Assembly: GCF_021462265.1 (NCBI RefSeq)
Contig: NZ_JAJONF010000010.1
Coordinates: 62,001-126,000, forward strand
Origin: Streptomyces shenzhenensis
GTDB taxonomy: Bacteria; Actinomycetota; Actinomycetes; Streptomycetales; Streptomycetaceae
Reading direction: 5' to 3'
Length of the DNA: 64,000 bases
The translations under genes were made by a program, and so were the position numbers. Shown here piece by piece: positions 48,456 to 56,253 of the stretch (position 1 is its first letter; every line of letters starts with the position of its first letter). The notes under the pieces were generated by a model, which saw only the letters and a list, made by a program, of their open reading frames with translations, had not been told where the DNA came from and ran no database searches.

Positions 48456-49649
48456 TCAGGAGCGTACTTCGAGCAGCGGCACGAGCTGCTCGGCGGGGGT
48501 CATCGAGCCGTGGTTGCCGACCATCGCCGACTCCTTGGGCTCCCGCTCGGACGCGATGATCAGGACGTCGTCGTACGCGGCCGCGAGGACGTCGCCGATC
48601 CGGTCGTACACCCGCTCGTCGAACCGGTCCGGCGGGCCGAACCAGCCCGCCGTGATCGCCTCGTCCCGCGAGGCCACCCAGAACTGCTCGCCGAGCACCT
48701 CGCGCCAGCAGGCCAGGACGTCGTTCGCGGCGCCGGGCACCGCGTAGACGTGCCGGGCCCGCCCCTCGCCGCCCAGCAGCGCGACACCGGCGCGCAGCTC
48801 CCAGTCCGCGTCGAAGTCGATGCGGTGCTGCTCGTCGAACGGGATGTCGACCATGCCGTGGTCGGCGGTGACGTACAGCGCACTGCGCGCCGGAAGCTGT
48901 TCGGCGAGCCGCTGGACGAGCCGGTCGACGTGCATGAGCTGGCCGCGCCAGGTGTCGGAGTCGATGCCGTAGCGGTGCCCGGCACCGTCCAGTTCGGCGT
49001 AGTACGTGTACACCAGGGAGCGGTCGGCGGCGGCGAGTTGCTCGGCCGCGAGGTCCATGCGCTCCTCGCCGGTGAGCCGGCCGTGAAACGTTCCGCCGCT
49101 GAGCGCGACCTTGGTGAGCGGGGTGTGCTCGAAGGCCGGGGAGGACACCTGGGCCGCGTGCACGCCGGCGTCCTGGGCGAGCTGGAAGACGGTGGGGTAC
49201 GGCTGCCAGGAGCGCGGGGAGGTCCACGGATGCCAGCGGAGCTGGTTCATCAGCTCACCGGTGGCCGGGTTGCGGACCGTGTACCCGGGCAGGCCGTGGG
49301 CGCCGGGCGGCAGGCCGGTGCCGACGGAGGCGAGGGAGGTCGCGGTGGTGGCCGGGTAGCCGGCGGTGATCGGCCGTCCCGTGCCGCCGCGCGAGCTGCC
49401 CAGCAGCGCGGTGAGGAAGGGCGCCTCGTCCGGGTGGGCCCTGATCTGTTCCCAGCCGAGCCCGTCGACCAGGAAGACGCAGTTGCGGTCGGCGGGCGTC
49501 AGCTCCGTGATCGACGCGGTCGTTCCGGGTACGGCCATGCCTGCGGCCAGGGTGGGCAGCAGGTCGGCGAGGGAGCCGCTGCCGTACTCGGGCAGCGGCG
49601 CGGAGCCGAGGGCGAGCGGTTCGGGATGGTCCCAGGCGGCGTATGCCAT
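48456..49649 (-). CDS. Alkaline phosphatase superfamily protein (nucleotide pyrophosphatase/phosphodiesterase type)
   Basis: 397 residues. CVFLVDGLGWEQ gives the first metal Asp; the nucleophile Thr is in GYPATTATSLASVGTGLPPG; TYYAELDGAGHRYG and VTADHGMVDIPF supply further metal ligands. This pattern fits phosphodiesterase/pyrophosphatase members (type I phosphodiesterase). No signal peptide is visible, so it is probably cytoplasmic. The ATG overlaps the upstream DUF5998 stop by one base; thymidine kinase follows. Confidence 0.88.
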   Translation of the reverse strand: MAYAAWDHPEPLALGSAPLPEYGSGSLADLLPTLAAGMAVPGTTASITELTPADRNCVFLVDGLGWEQIRAHPDEAPFLTALLGSSRGGTGRPITAGYPATTATSLASVGTGLPPGAHGLPGYTVRNPATGELMNQLRWHPWTSPRSWQPYPTVFQLAQDAGVHAAQVSSPAFEHTPLTKVALSGGTFHGRLTGEERMDLAAEQLAAADRSLVYTYYAELDGAGHRYGIDSDTWRGQLMHVDRLVQRLAEQLPARSALYVTADHGMVDIPFDEQHRIDFDADWELRAGVALLGGEGRARHVYAVPGAANDVLACWREVLGEQFWVASRDEAITAGWFGPPDRFDERVYDRIGDVLAAAYDDVLIIASEREPKESAMVGNHGSMTPAEQLVPLLEVRS

Positions 49650-50236
49650 CAGCGGGTGACGTCCGCGGTCGCCTCGGAGATGGCCTGCGCGAAGGCGAGC
49701 GCCTGGCGCACCGTCTCCGGGCCGTCCCCGGCCTCGCTGACCCGCAGGCTGAGGTCGTCCGCCGTGGAGTTGCCGGTGTATCCGTGGTCGGCCTCGCAGT
49801 TGGGGTCGCCGCAGGCTGCGGGCTCCAGGTCGATGCGGGAGACGGCGCCCCAGCCGATGGTCAGCACGATCTCGCGGGGCAGCGTGCCCGGCGTGTACTG
49901 CTCCGGGTTGGCCACGACCCGGCTGACCACGACCGACGAGATCCGGCCGAGCTTGACCGACTCGGTGGAGGTGGTGGCGTACGGGGTCGGGGAGGTGCTG
50001 TCGGCGGCCTGCTCGTCGGTGTGGCTGACGATGAAGCGGTTGCCGGTGAGGACGAGCACGGTCACATGCCGCCGCACCTCGTTCTGGTCGAACGTCGTCT
50101 CCTGGTGGACCAGGTACGACTGGATCGGCTCGCCGCCCACGGCGGCCTCCACCGCCTCGGCCACGAGGGCCGGGTAGTAGCCGCTGCGCTCGATCGCGAC
50201 GCGCAGCCCCTGGGTCGTCGTACTGGTCTTGGCCAT
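49649..50236 (-). CDS. DUF5998 family protein
   Basis: 195 residues, soluble. Conserved-looking parts are RSGYYPALVAEAVEAAVGGEPI, HQETTFDQNEVRRHVTVLVLTGNRFIVSHTDEQ and GDPNCEADHGYTGN, the last with a Cys pair that may bind metal. An in-frame ATG nine bases upstream (50245) is a possible alternative start. Function unknown to me; it is the first gene of the set with the phosphatase-like and thymidine kinase genes. Confidence 0.85.
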   Translation of the reverse strand: MAKTSTTTQGLRVAIERSGYYPALVAEAVEAAVGGEPIQSYLVHQETTFDQNEVRRHVTVLVLTGNRFIVSHTDEQAADSTSPTPYATTSTESVKLGRISSVVVSRVVANPEQYTPGTLPREIVLTIGWGAVSRIDLEPAACGDPNCEADHGYTGNSTADDLSLRVSEAGDGPETVRQALAFAQAISEATADVTR

Positions 50237-50378
50237 GGCGTCCATCCTAATCCGTGGTCAAGGAGACCCGGGCCAGTCGCGCACGGCCGGGTCCCGGGCC
50301 GCCGCCGTCGCGCGCGGCCGGGTCGAACGCCGCCGACCGGTGCGGGTCTTCGCCCTGGCCGGAGGCGTACGGTGGCGG

Positions 50379-53300
50379 TCAGTAGGCGGGCAGGGTGCGC
50401 GGGCCCAGATCGTCGCGGGCCGGCGGTGGCGCGAGGCGCACGGTGGCCCCCAGGACACTCAGGCCGTGCCGCGCGACCACGACCGGTTCCAGGGTGACCG
50501 CGACCACCTCGGGGTGGTCGTCGACCAGCCGGGAGACCCGGAGCAGCAACTCCTCCAGGGCAGGCGTGTCGACGGGGTCCGAGCCGCGCCAGCCGAACAG
50601 CAGGGGCGCGGTCCGGATCGAACGCACCAGCGAGGTCGCGTCCCGGTCGGTGACCGGAACCAGCCGGTGCGCCATGTCGCCGAGCAGCTGCGAGGCGGCT
50701 CCGGCGAGGCCGAAGGACAGCACGGCCCCCGCGGCCGGGTCGATCACTGCCCGTACGACGGTGTCGACGCCCCGGGGAGCCATCCGCTGCACCACCGGCC
50801 GCAGCTCCTCGGGCGGCCCGAACAGCTCGCTCAACTCGTCGTACGCGCGGCGCAGTTGCTCTTCGTCCGCCAGGTCCAGCCGCACTCCGCCCAGATCGGC
50901 GCGGTGACGCAGGTGGGGGGCGGTGGCCTTGAGGGCGACGGGATAGCCGAGGGTATGGGCGGCTTCGACGGCGGCCTGCGGGGTGGGGGCGGGCAGCGCG
51001 CGGTGCACGGCGACGCCGTACCTGCCGAGGAGCCGGCAGGTCTCCTCGTCGCCGATGGCGAGTCCCTCCCCCCGCTCCAGCAGGGCGCCGATCAGCTCGG
51101 CGGCCCCCTTCTCGTCGATGTCGTCGTACTCGGGCACCTTCCCGGGCTCGGCGGCCTCGCGCCGCCACTGCCCGTACTTCACGGCTTCGGCGAGGGCCCG
51201 GACGGCCCGCTCGGCGGCGGGATAGGCGGGGATGAGACGGGAGCAGGGGTGGGGGGCGGGGAGCTTGGAGAACGGGGACAGCACGACAGACGCCACCTCC
51301 GCTTCCGCCTTCACGGCGGTGGCTTCCGCGGTTACCGCGGGGGCATCTGCCTTCGCCGCGGTGGCTTCCGCTGCATCCGCCGGTACCCCAGTGGCATCCG
51401 GCTTCACGGCAGCGGCTTCCGCCTTCACCGCGGCGGCATCCGCCGTTACCGCGGTGGGCAGGCGTTCCGCAGGGCGGAACGGGTGGGCACCGCCACCGGT
51501 GCCGGGTGCCGTCGCACCCGCCTGCGGTGCGGTACGGCCCGCGGCGGAAAGCGCCTCCGCAAGCCCCCCGAGCTCCACGTGCACCACAAGAACCGGCTTC
51601 CCCGGAACCTCTTCGGCCGCCGTCCTGAGCGCCTCCGCCAGCTCCGCGTCCCCGACCGCCCCCTCCCCGATCGTCGGAATGGCCGTGACGACCACCGCGT
51701 CGCACGACTCGTCCGTCAGCGCCCGCGACAGCGCCCGGCGGAAGTCCTCGGCACTCGCCCGCGTCGTCAGATCCAGCGGCCGGGCCGGCCGCAGCCCCTC
51801 GGCCAGGCACCGGTCGTACGTGAGCAGCCCGAGCGACTCCGAGTTCCCGAGGATCGCCACCCGCGGCCCGGCCGGCAGCGGCTGCCGCGCGAGCAGCAGC
51901 CCCGCGTCGACCAGCTCGGTGATCGTGTCGACACGGATCACCCCGGCCTGCCTCAGCAGCGCGGACACCGTGGCGTGCGGCAGCCGCGTCGCGCGTATCG
52001 CGTGGCCCGGCGGGGCCTGCCCCGCGCCCTGCACCACGACCAGCGGCTTCGCCGTCCCCGTCCGCCGGGCGAGGCGGGTGAACTTGCGCGGGTTGCCGAT
52101 GGACTCCAGGTACATGAGGACGACGTCGGTCTCGGGGTCGTCGTACCAGTACTGGAGGACGTCGTTGCCGGAGACGTCCGCGCGGTTGCCGGAGGAGACG
52201 AAGGTGGAGACGCCCGTGGTGCCGGTGACGCCGCCGCCGCGCCGCTGCAGCCGGGACAGCAGGGCGATGCCGATGGCGCCGGACTGCGCGAACAGGCCGA
52301 TGCGGCCGGGACGGGGCATCTCGGGTGCGAGGGAGGCGTTCAGCCGGACGTCGTCCGCGGTGTTGATGATCCCGAACGCGTTGGGGCCGATGATGCGCAT
52401 GCCGTACGTGCGCGCCTGCCGGACGAGCGCGCGCTGGCGCTCGCGGCCGTCGGGGCCGCTCTCCGCGTAGCCGGCCGCGAGGACGACGAGCCCCTGCACG
52501 CCGTGTTCGCCGCACTCGGTGACGACCTGGGGCACGTGCTCGGCGGGTACGGCGACCACCGCCAGGTCGACAGGGCCGTCGATGTCCCGCACCGAGCGGT
52601 GCGCGGGCACCCCGTCGACCTCCTTGAGGTCGTCCGGGAAAGCCTGGTTCACGGCGTGCAGACGGCCGGTGTAGCCGGCGTCCCTGAGGTTGCCGAGGAC
52701 GCTGCGGCCGACCCCGCCGGGCGCCCGGCCGACGCCGATCACGGCCACGGAAGAGGGCGCCAGCAGCCGTCGTACCGAACGGGCCTCCGCGCGCTGCTCG
52801 CGGGCGCGCTGCACCGCGAGGGAGCGGTCGGTGGGCTCCAGGTCGAACTCCAGGCGGACGACGCCGTCCTCGAAGCTGCGCTTCTGGGTGTAGCCGGCGT
52901 CCGTGAACACCTTGATCATCTTGTTGTTGGCGGGCAGCACCTCGGCGGCGAAGCGGCGGATCCCGCGCTCGCGCGCGACGGCCGCGATGTGCTCAAGGAG
53001 GGCGGAGGCCACACCCCGCCCTTGGTGGGCGTCCTGGACGAGGAAGGCGACCTCGGCCTCGTCGGCGGGCGCCGAGGCGGGCGACCCGTCGGCGCCAATG
53101 CGGTCATAGCGTACGGTTGCGATGAACTCGCCGCCGACGGTGGCCGCGAGTCCCACCCTGTCCACAAAGTCGTGGTGCGTGAAACGGTGGACGTCCTTGG
53201 CGGAGAGCCTGGGGTAGGGCGCGAAGAAGCGGTAGTACTTCGACTCGTCCGAGACCTGCTCGTAGAAGCTGACCAGGCGGTCGGCGTCATCGACGGCGAT

Positions 53301-53399
53301 GGGTCGGATGCGTGCGGTACCGCCGTCGCGCAGCACCACGTCGGCCTCCCAGTGGGACGGGTACTCGTGCCGGTCCTGCGGGTCCGCCGGGGTCTGCAT
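50379..53399 (-). CDS. PatA-like bifunctional protein: GNAT acetyltransferase fused to acyl-CoA synthetase (NDP-forming type)
   Basis: 1006 residues. GNAT domain at the N-terminus (about 20-185) with VQDAHQGRGVASALLEHIA binding acetyl-CoA. A CoA-binding/succinyl-CoA-synthetase-like part follows (SVAVIGVGRAPGGVG, VPAEHVPQVVTECGEHGVQGLVVLAAGYAESG, FAQSGAIGIALLS), then an ATP-grasp domain (LGRYGVAVHRALPAP ... YPVALKATAPHLRHRADLGGVRLDL). GNAT-first order is that of Streptomyces lividans PatA, the reverse of the Salmonella Pat; such enzymes acetylate acyl-CoA synthetases. Between the halves (about residues 640-710, 51270-51480) is an Ala/Lys/Glu-rich run of near-repeats (AVTAEATAVKAEAE), probably a flexible linker. 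ATG 53399 was preferred to earlier in-frame starts lacking conservation. Confidence 0.9.
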   Translation of the reverse strand: MQTPADPQDRHEYPSHWEADVVLRDGGTARIRPIAVDDADRLVSFYEQVSDESKYYRFFAPYPRLSAKDVHRFTHHDFVDRVGLAATVGGEFIATVRYDRIGADGSPASAPADEAEVAFLVQDAHQGRGVASALLEHIAAVARERGIRRFAAEVLPANNKMIKVFTDAGYTQKRSFEDGVVRLEFDLEPTDRSLAVQRAREQRAEARSVRRLLAPSSVAVIGVGRAPGGVGRSVLGNLRDAGYTGRLHAVNQAFPDDLKEVDGVPAHRSVRDIDGPVDLAVVAVPAEHVPQVVTECGEHGVQGLVVLAAGYAESGPDGRERQRALVRQARTYGMRIIGPNAFGIINTADDVRLNASLAPEMPRPGRIGLFAQSGAIGIALLSRLQRRGGGVTGTTGVSTFVSSGNRADVSGNDVLQYWYDDPETDVVLMYLESIGNPRKFTRLARRTGTAKPLVVVQGAGQAPPGHAIRATRLPHATVSALLRQAGVIRVDTITELVDAGLLLARQPLPAGPRVAILGNSESLGLLTYDRCLAEGLRPARPLDLTTRASAEDFRRALSRALTDESCDAVVVTAIPTIGEGAVGDAELAEALRTAAEEVPGKPVLVVHVELGGLAEALSAAGRTAPQAGATAPGTGGGAHPFRPAERLPTAVTADAAAVKAEAAAVKPDATGVPADAAEATAAKADAPAVTAEATAVKAEAEVASVVLSPFSKLPAPHPCSRLIPAYPAAERAVRALAEAVKYGQWRREAAEPGKVPEYDDIDEKGAAELIGALLERGEGLAIGDEETCRLLGRYGVAVHRALPAPTPQAAVEAAHTLGYPVALKATAPHLRHRADLGGVRLDLADEEQLRRAYDELSELFGPPEELRPVVQRMAPRGVDTVVRAVIDPAAGAVLSFGLAGAASQLLGDMAHRLVPVTDRDATSLVRSIRTAPLLFGWRGSDPVDTPALEELLLRVSRLVDDHPEVVAVTLEPVVVARHGLSVLGATVRLAPPPARDDLGPRTLPAY

Positions 53400-53536
53400 G
53401 GCCCCCAGAGTACGGCTAGCGTCCGACAACGGCGCGAGGCAGTCTGTGGAGGACGGAAGCCGGACCGAGGCCGCGGTCCGGCTACACACCCGGAGGGGAC
53501 CGATGTCCGCTCCGGGGTCGCTTCACGTTGTGGAAA

Positions 53537-53552
53537 ACTGGTCTAGACAACC
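53537..53552 (+). promoter_or_regulatory. DasR-responsive element (dre) upstream of ptsH
   Basis: ACTGGTCTAGACAACC matches the 16-bp dre consensus ACTGGTCTAGACCACT in the first 12 bases and one later position. It ends 24 bases before the ptsH start. DasR is known to control ptsH in S. coelicolor in response to aminosugar phosphates. Confidence 0.85.
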
Positions 53553-53576
53553 CTGAACACCGAAGGGCAGCATCAC

Positions 53577-53858
53577 ATGGCTGAGCGCCGCGTCAACGTC
53601 GGCTGGGCCGAGGGCCTCCACGCCCGCCCCGCTTCCATCTTCGTCCGAGCCGCCACGGCCGCAGGCGTCCCGGTGACGATCGCCAAGGCCGGGGGCAACC
53701 CCGTCAACGCGGCCTCCATGCTGGCTGTCCTGGGGCTGGGCGCCCAGGGCGGCGAGGAAGTCGTCCTCGCCTCCGAGGCCGAGGACGCGGACGCCGCCCT
53801 CGACCGCCTGGCCAAGCTGGTCGCCGAGGGTCTCGAGGAGCTCCCCGAGACCGTCTGA
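53577..53858 (+). CDS. ptsH: Phosphocarrier protein HPr
   Basis: 93 residues. His15 in EGLHARPASIFV is the phosphorylation site receiving phosphate from enzyme I; the conserved Ser near residue 47 (NAASMLAVLGLGAQ) corresponds to Ser46. It is part of the sugar phosphotransferase system, which in Streptomyces handles N-acetylglucosamine and fructose. A DasR site precedes it and a strong terminator follows, so it is a single-gene unit. Confidence 0.95.
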   Translation: MAERRVNVGWAEGLHARPASIFVRAATAAGVPVTIAKAGGNPVNAASMLAVLGLGAQGGEEVVLASEAEDADAALDRLAKLVAEGLEELPETV

Positions 53859-53877
53859 GCACCGGCGTCCGCACGCC

Positions 53878-53917
53878 CGGGGCCGGGCCGACTCCCACAG
53901 GGGACGGCCCGGCCCCG
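53878..53917 (+). terminator. Hairpin terminator after ptsH
   Basis: A perfect 13-bp stem (CGGGGCCGGGCCG and its complement) with a 14-base loop, 19 bases beyond the stop. Confidence 0.8.
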
Positions 53918-54142
53918 TCGTGCGTCCGTCATGGGCCGTAATTCCATGACAGCCGCACTTGACTTCACGACAGAGCCGCACACGCTTCGGGAGGGAACCG
54001 CCCCCGAGTTTGTGAAGGCTCCGGCGCCCGGCTTTATCGCGGGCACACGAAAGAAGCACGACCGTTAATTCCCGGCGCGCGTGAATTAGGGCACAGAAAA
54101 CCGGCCCCACCGAATAGCACTTCTTTGTATACGGCGCGCGTG

Positions 54143-54838
54143 TTAATGCCGCAGGCCCGACATGTTTACGGGGTGTTGCGAAGTCCTCACACCGTTCGCC
54201 CGTTCGGTGGTGCCGGAGAAGCGGAGCCGGTGGGAGACCGTCGAGCGCTCGGTGTGCAGTGCCGTGATCGCCCGGGCGCGCTCGCCGTCACCGCGCGCCA
54301 CCGCGTCCACGATGGCGCCGTGCTCCGTCCAGGACTCCACGGGGTTGGCGGGCGTCTCCGTCGTGTACATCCAGGCGATCTTGTGCCGCAACTGGGTCAG
54401 CGTCGAGGTCAGGGCATGGCTGCCGGAGGCCTGCGCCAGGGTCTCGTGGAACCAGCCGCCCAGGGAGCGCAGGTCCTCGCTGTTGCCCCGCCTGGCCCGC
54501 TCCTGGCCCAGCCTGACCAGTCCGCGCAGCACCTTGAGGTGGGCCTCGGTGCGGCGCTGGGCGGCCCGCAGGGCGCCGAGCGGCTCCAGGAGCATGCGCA
54601 TCTCCAGCAGGTCGGCGGCCTCCTGCTCGGTCGGTTCGGCGACGCACGCGCCCGCGTGCCGGCGCGTCACCACGAACCCCTCGGCTTCCAGGGTGCGCAG
54701 GGCCTCGCGGACCGGGACGCGCGAGACCCCGTAGCGGCGGGCCAGGAGTTCCTCGGTGAGCCGGCCGCCTCGCTCGTAGACACCCGCGACGATGTCGTCC
54801 CGGATCGCCGTGCATACCGAGTGCGCCGGAATACGCAT
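54143..54838 (-). CDS. GntR-family transcriptional regulator (FadR/FCD subfamily)
   Basis: 231 residues. Winged helix at about 5-70 (IRDDIVAGVYERGGRLTEELLARRYGVSRVPVREALRTLEAEGFV) is GntR type; the C-terminal all-helical domain (LLEMRMLLEPLGALRAA ... WFHETLAQASGSHAL ... WTEHGAIVDAVARGD) is FCD, with Asp/His metal ligands plausible. It is not of the HutC type to which DasR belongs, so it is not the regulator of the ptsH box. It is a lone gene; copies of AATTCCCG around it may be operators. Target unknown. Confidence 0.9.
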   Translation of the reverse strand: MRIPAHSVCTAIRDDIVAGVYERGGRLTEELLARRYGVSRVPVREALRTLEAEGFVVTRRHAGACVAEPTEQEAADLLEMRMLLEPLGALRAAQRRTEAHLKVLRGLVRLGQERARRGNSEDLRSLGGWFHETLAQASGSHALTSTLTQLRHKIAWMYTTETPANPVESWTEHGAIVDAVARGDGERARAITALHTERSTVSHRLRFSGTTERANGVRTSQHPVNMSGLRH

Positions 54839-54977
54839 GACCGACCTCCGCCTTAATTCCCGTGCAACGCCGCCGAGTGGCGCCCGTTCCGTGACTCTAT
54901 TGCAATGAGCGGGAATTTCCGACGGCGGGCCGGAATCCGGGGATATATTTTGGACACCGGGTGCACGAAAACGACGA

Positions 54978-55003
54978 AAGCCCCGGCGCCGGGGCCGGGG
55001 CTT
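54978..55003 (-). terminator. Hairpin terminator after the M23 peptidase gene
   Basis: A 10-bp perfect stem (AAGCCCCGGC and its complement) with a 6-base loop, about 95 bases downstream of the peptidase stop on the minus strand. Confidence 0.65.
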
Positions 55004-55097
55004 CCGAAGATCTCACGGATGTCGTCGGGCTTCCCCGGGACTTGGCCACGCCGCGTTTTCACACGGGGCGCGCCGCCGGGTCACCCGCCGGCGCGTG

Positions 55098-55853
55098 TCA
55101 GACGTGCACGCCGTGCTCGCGGAGGTAGGCGACCGGGTCGACGTCGGAGCCGTAGTCCGGGGTGGTGCGGGCCTCGAAGTGAAGGTGGGGGCCGGTGGTG
55201 TTGCCGGTCGCGCCGGAGAGGCCGATCTGCTGGCCCGGGGTGACCTGCTGGCCCACCGAGACGCCGATGGACGAGAGGTGGCCGTACTGGGTGTACATGC
55301 CGTCGGCCATCCTGATGACGATCTCGTTGCCGTACGCCCCGCCCCAGCCGGTGGAGACCACCGTGCCGGTGCCGACCGCGTGCACGACGGTGCCGCTCGC
55401 GGCGTGGAAGTCGATGCCGGTGTGGGTACCGGAGGACCACAGGGAGCCGCCGGTCCGGTAGCCGGTGGAGACGTAGGAGTCGCTGATCGGCGCGACGAAG
55501 GTGTTCAGGCGCTTGCGCTCGGCCGCGCGGGCGGCGCGTGCCTTGGCCGCGCGCTCCTTCCTGGCCTGCTCGGCGGCCTTCTGGCGGGCGGCCTCCGCGG
55601 CCGCCTCGCGCTCGGCGACGGCCTTCTGGGCCGCGGCCTGGGCGTCGATCTGCTCGGCGACGGACTCGCTCATCGTGATGACCGGGGTGAGGCCGGTCTG
55701 CTCGACGGAGTTCTCGGCGGCGAGCGCGGGGGCGGCCGAGACGGTGCCGATGACACCCGTGGTGGTGAGGGCCGCGATACCGGCGGCCTGCGCGGTGGTG
55801 CGCTTCACCCGGCCGGGACGACGGTGCTTCCCGGAGGCGCACATGAACGCCAT
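55098..55853 (-). CDS. Secreted M23 family peptidase (LytM-type cell-wall hydrolase)
   Basis: 251 residues. The N-terminus has a basic stretch (HRRPGRVKRTT) and hydrophobic segment ending SAAPALA, a signal peptide. A charged Ala-rich helical region (about 60-120, coiled-coil-like) precedes the catalytic domain with zinc-site motifs HTGIDFHAASG and GPHLHFEAR, both intact. It should cut peptidoglycan cross-bridges. The transcript leader is a c-di-AMP riboswitch, so synthesis should fall or rise with that nucleotide, as for rpfA and other Streptomyces wall hydrolases. Confidence 0.92.
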   Translation of the reverse strand: MAFMCASGKHRRPGRVKRTTAQAAGIAALTTTGVIGTVSAAPALAAENSVEQTGLTPVITMSESVAEQIDAQAAAQKAVAEREAAAEAARQKAAEQARKERAAKARAARAAERKRLNTFVAPISDSYVSTGYRTGGSLWSSGTHTGIDFHAASGTVVHAVGTGTVVSTGWGGAYGNEIVIRMADGMYTQYGHLSSIGVSVGQQVTPGQQIGLSGATGNTTGPHLHFEARTTPDYGSDVDPVAYLREHGVHV

Positions 55854-55865
55854 GTAGAGGCTGGT

Positions 55866-56025
55866 CCTTTCCTTCCCTCTCGCCTACCGGGTTAGCTGAC
55901 GGGTTCGGAGCAGGAAGGTCTCCTACGGGCCCCCTCGCACGCGCGCGGGCACCCGATTCACCCCAGGGACTGCGTGGGTCCCCGGCTCCCCTGGCTCGCG
56001 CCGTACGGGGACTCGGCGATGACTG
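55866..56025 (-). promoter_or_regulatory. ydaO/yuaA-type c-di-AMP riboswitch
   Basis: Reading the minus strand, the leader contains CGCCGAG (56018-56012), GCCGGGGACCCA, GGGGTGAATCGGG, GTAGGAGACCTTCC and CCGAACCCGTCAGCTAACC (55908-55890), then GGTAGGCG. These are the conserved blocks of the ydaO riboswitch in the right order and spacing. The element ends about a dozen bases before the M23 gene start, where the ribosome binding region lies. Confidence 0.9.
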
Positions 56026-56171
56026 TCCGGTGCCGCGGGCGCGGCGCACTGCCTGACGAACAGCCCGGAAGAACCTATGAGGAGCTGCTTTCAATGCCCA
56101 AACGGATCACGGCTTTTGTAGCGCATCCCACAGGGCAGACAGGCAACCTCCATCCCAATTCGGACATTCGA
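56026..56171. promoter_or_regulatory. Promoter region upstream of the riboswitch
   Basis: About 145 bases between the riboswitch and the M16 operon terminator. The riboswitch promoter must be here; I could not fix its -35/-10 boxes. No convincing gene. Confidence 0.35.
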
Positions 56172-56202
56172 GAGCCCTGGTGGCCGACGGCCACCAGGGC
56201 TC
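56172..56202 (-). terminator. Strong hairpin terminator after the M16 peptidase operon
   Basis: A perfect 14-bp stem (GAGCCCTGGTGGCC and complement) with a GAC loop, about 50 bases beyond the M16 stop. Confidence 0.8.
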
Positions 56203-56253
56203 CGCACGCGCGCGTGGAGTTGCGTGACGCCACTCCGCCGCAGTCGCGGGAGA

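Noticed and set aside
50229..53546. An 1105-codon plus-strand frame and an 817-codon minus frame in another phase over the PatA-like gene
   Set aside because: Composition is Arg/Gly/Val-rich with no family; the GNAT and acyl-CoA synthetase motifs are in the chosen frame.
54143..54838. GntR protein as DasR, because a dre box is close by
   Set aside because: The C-terminal domain is FCD type, whereas DasR belongs to the HutC subfamily.
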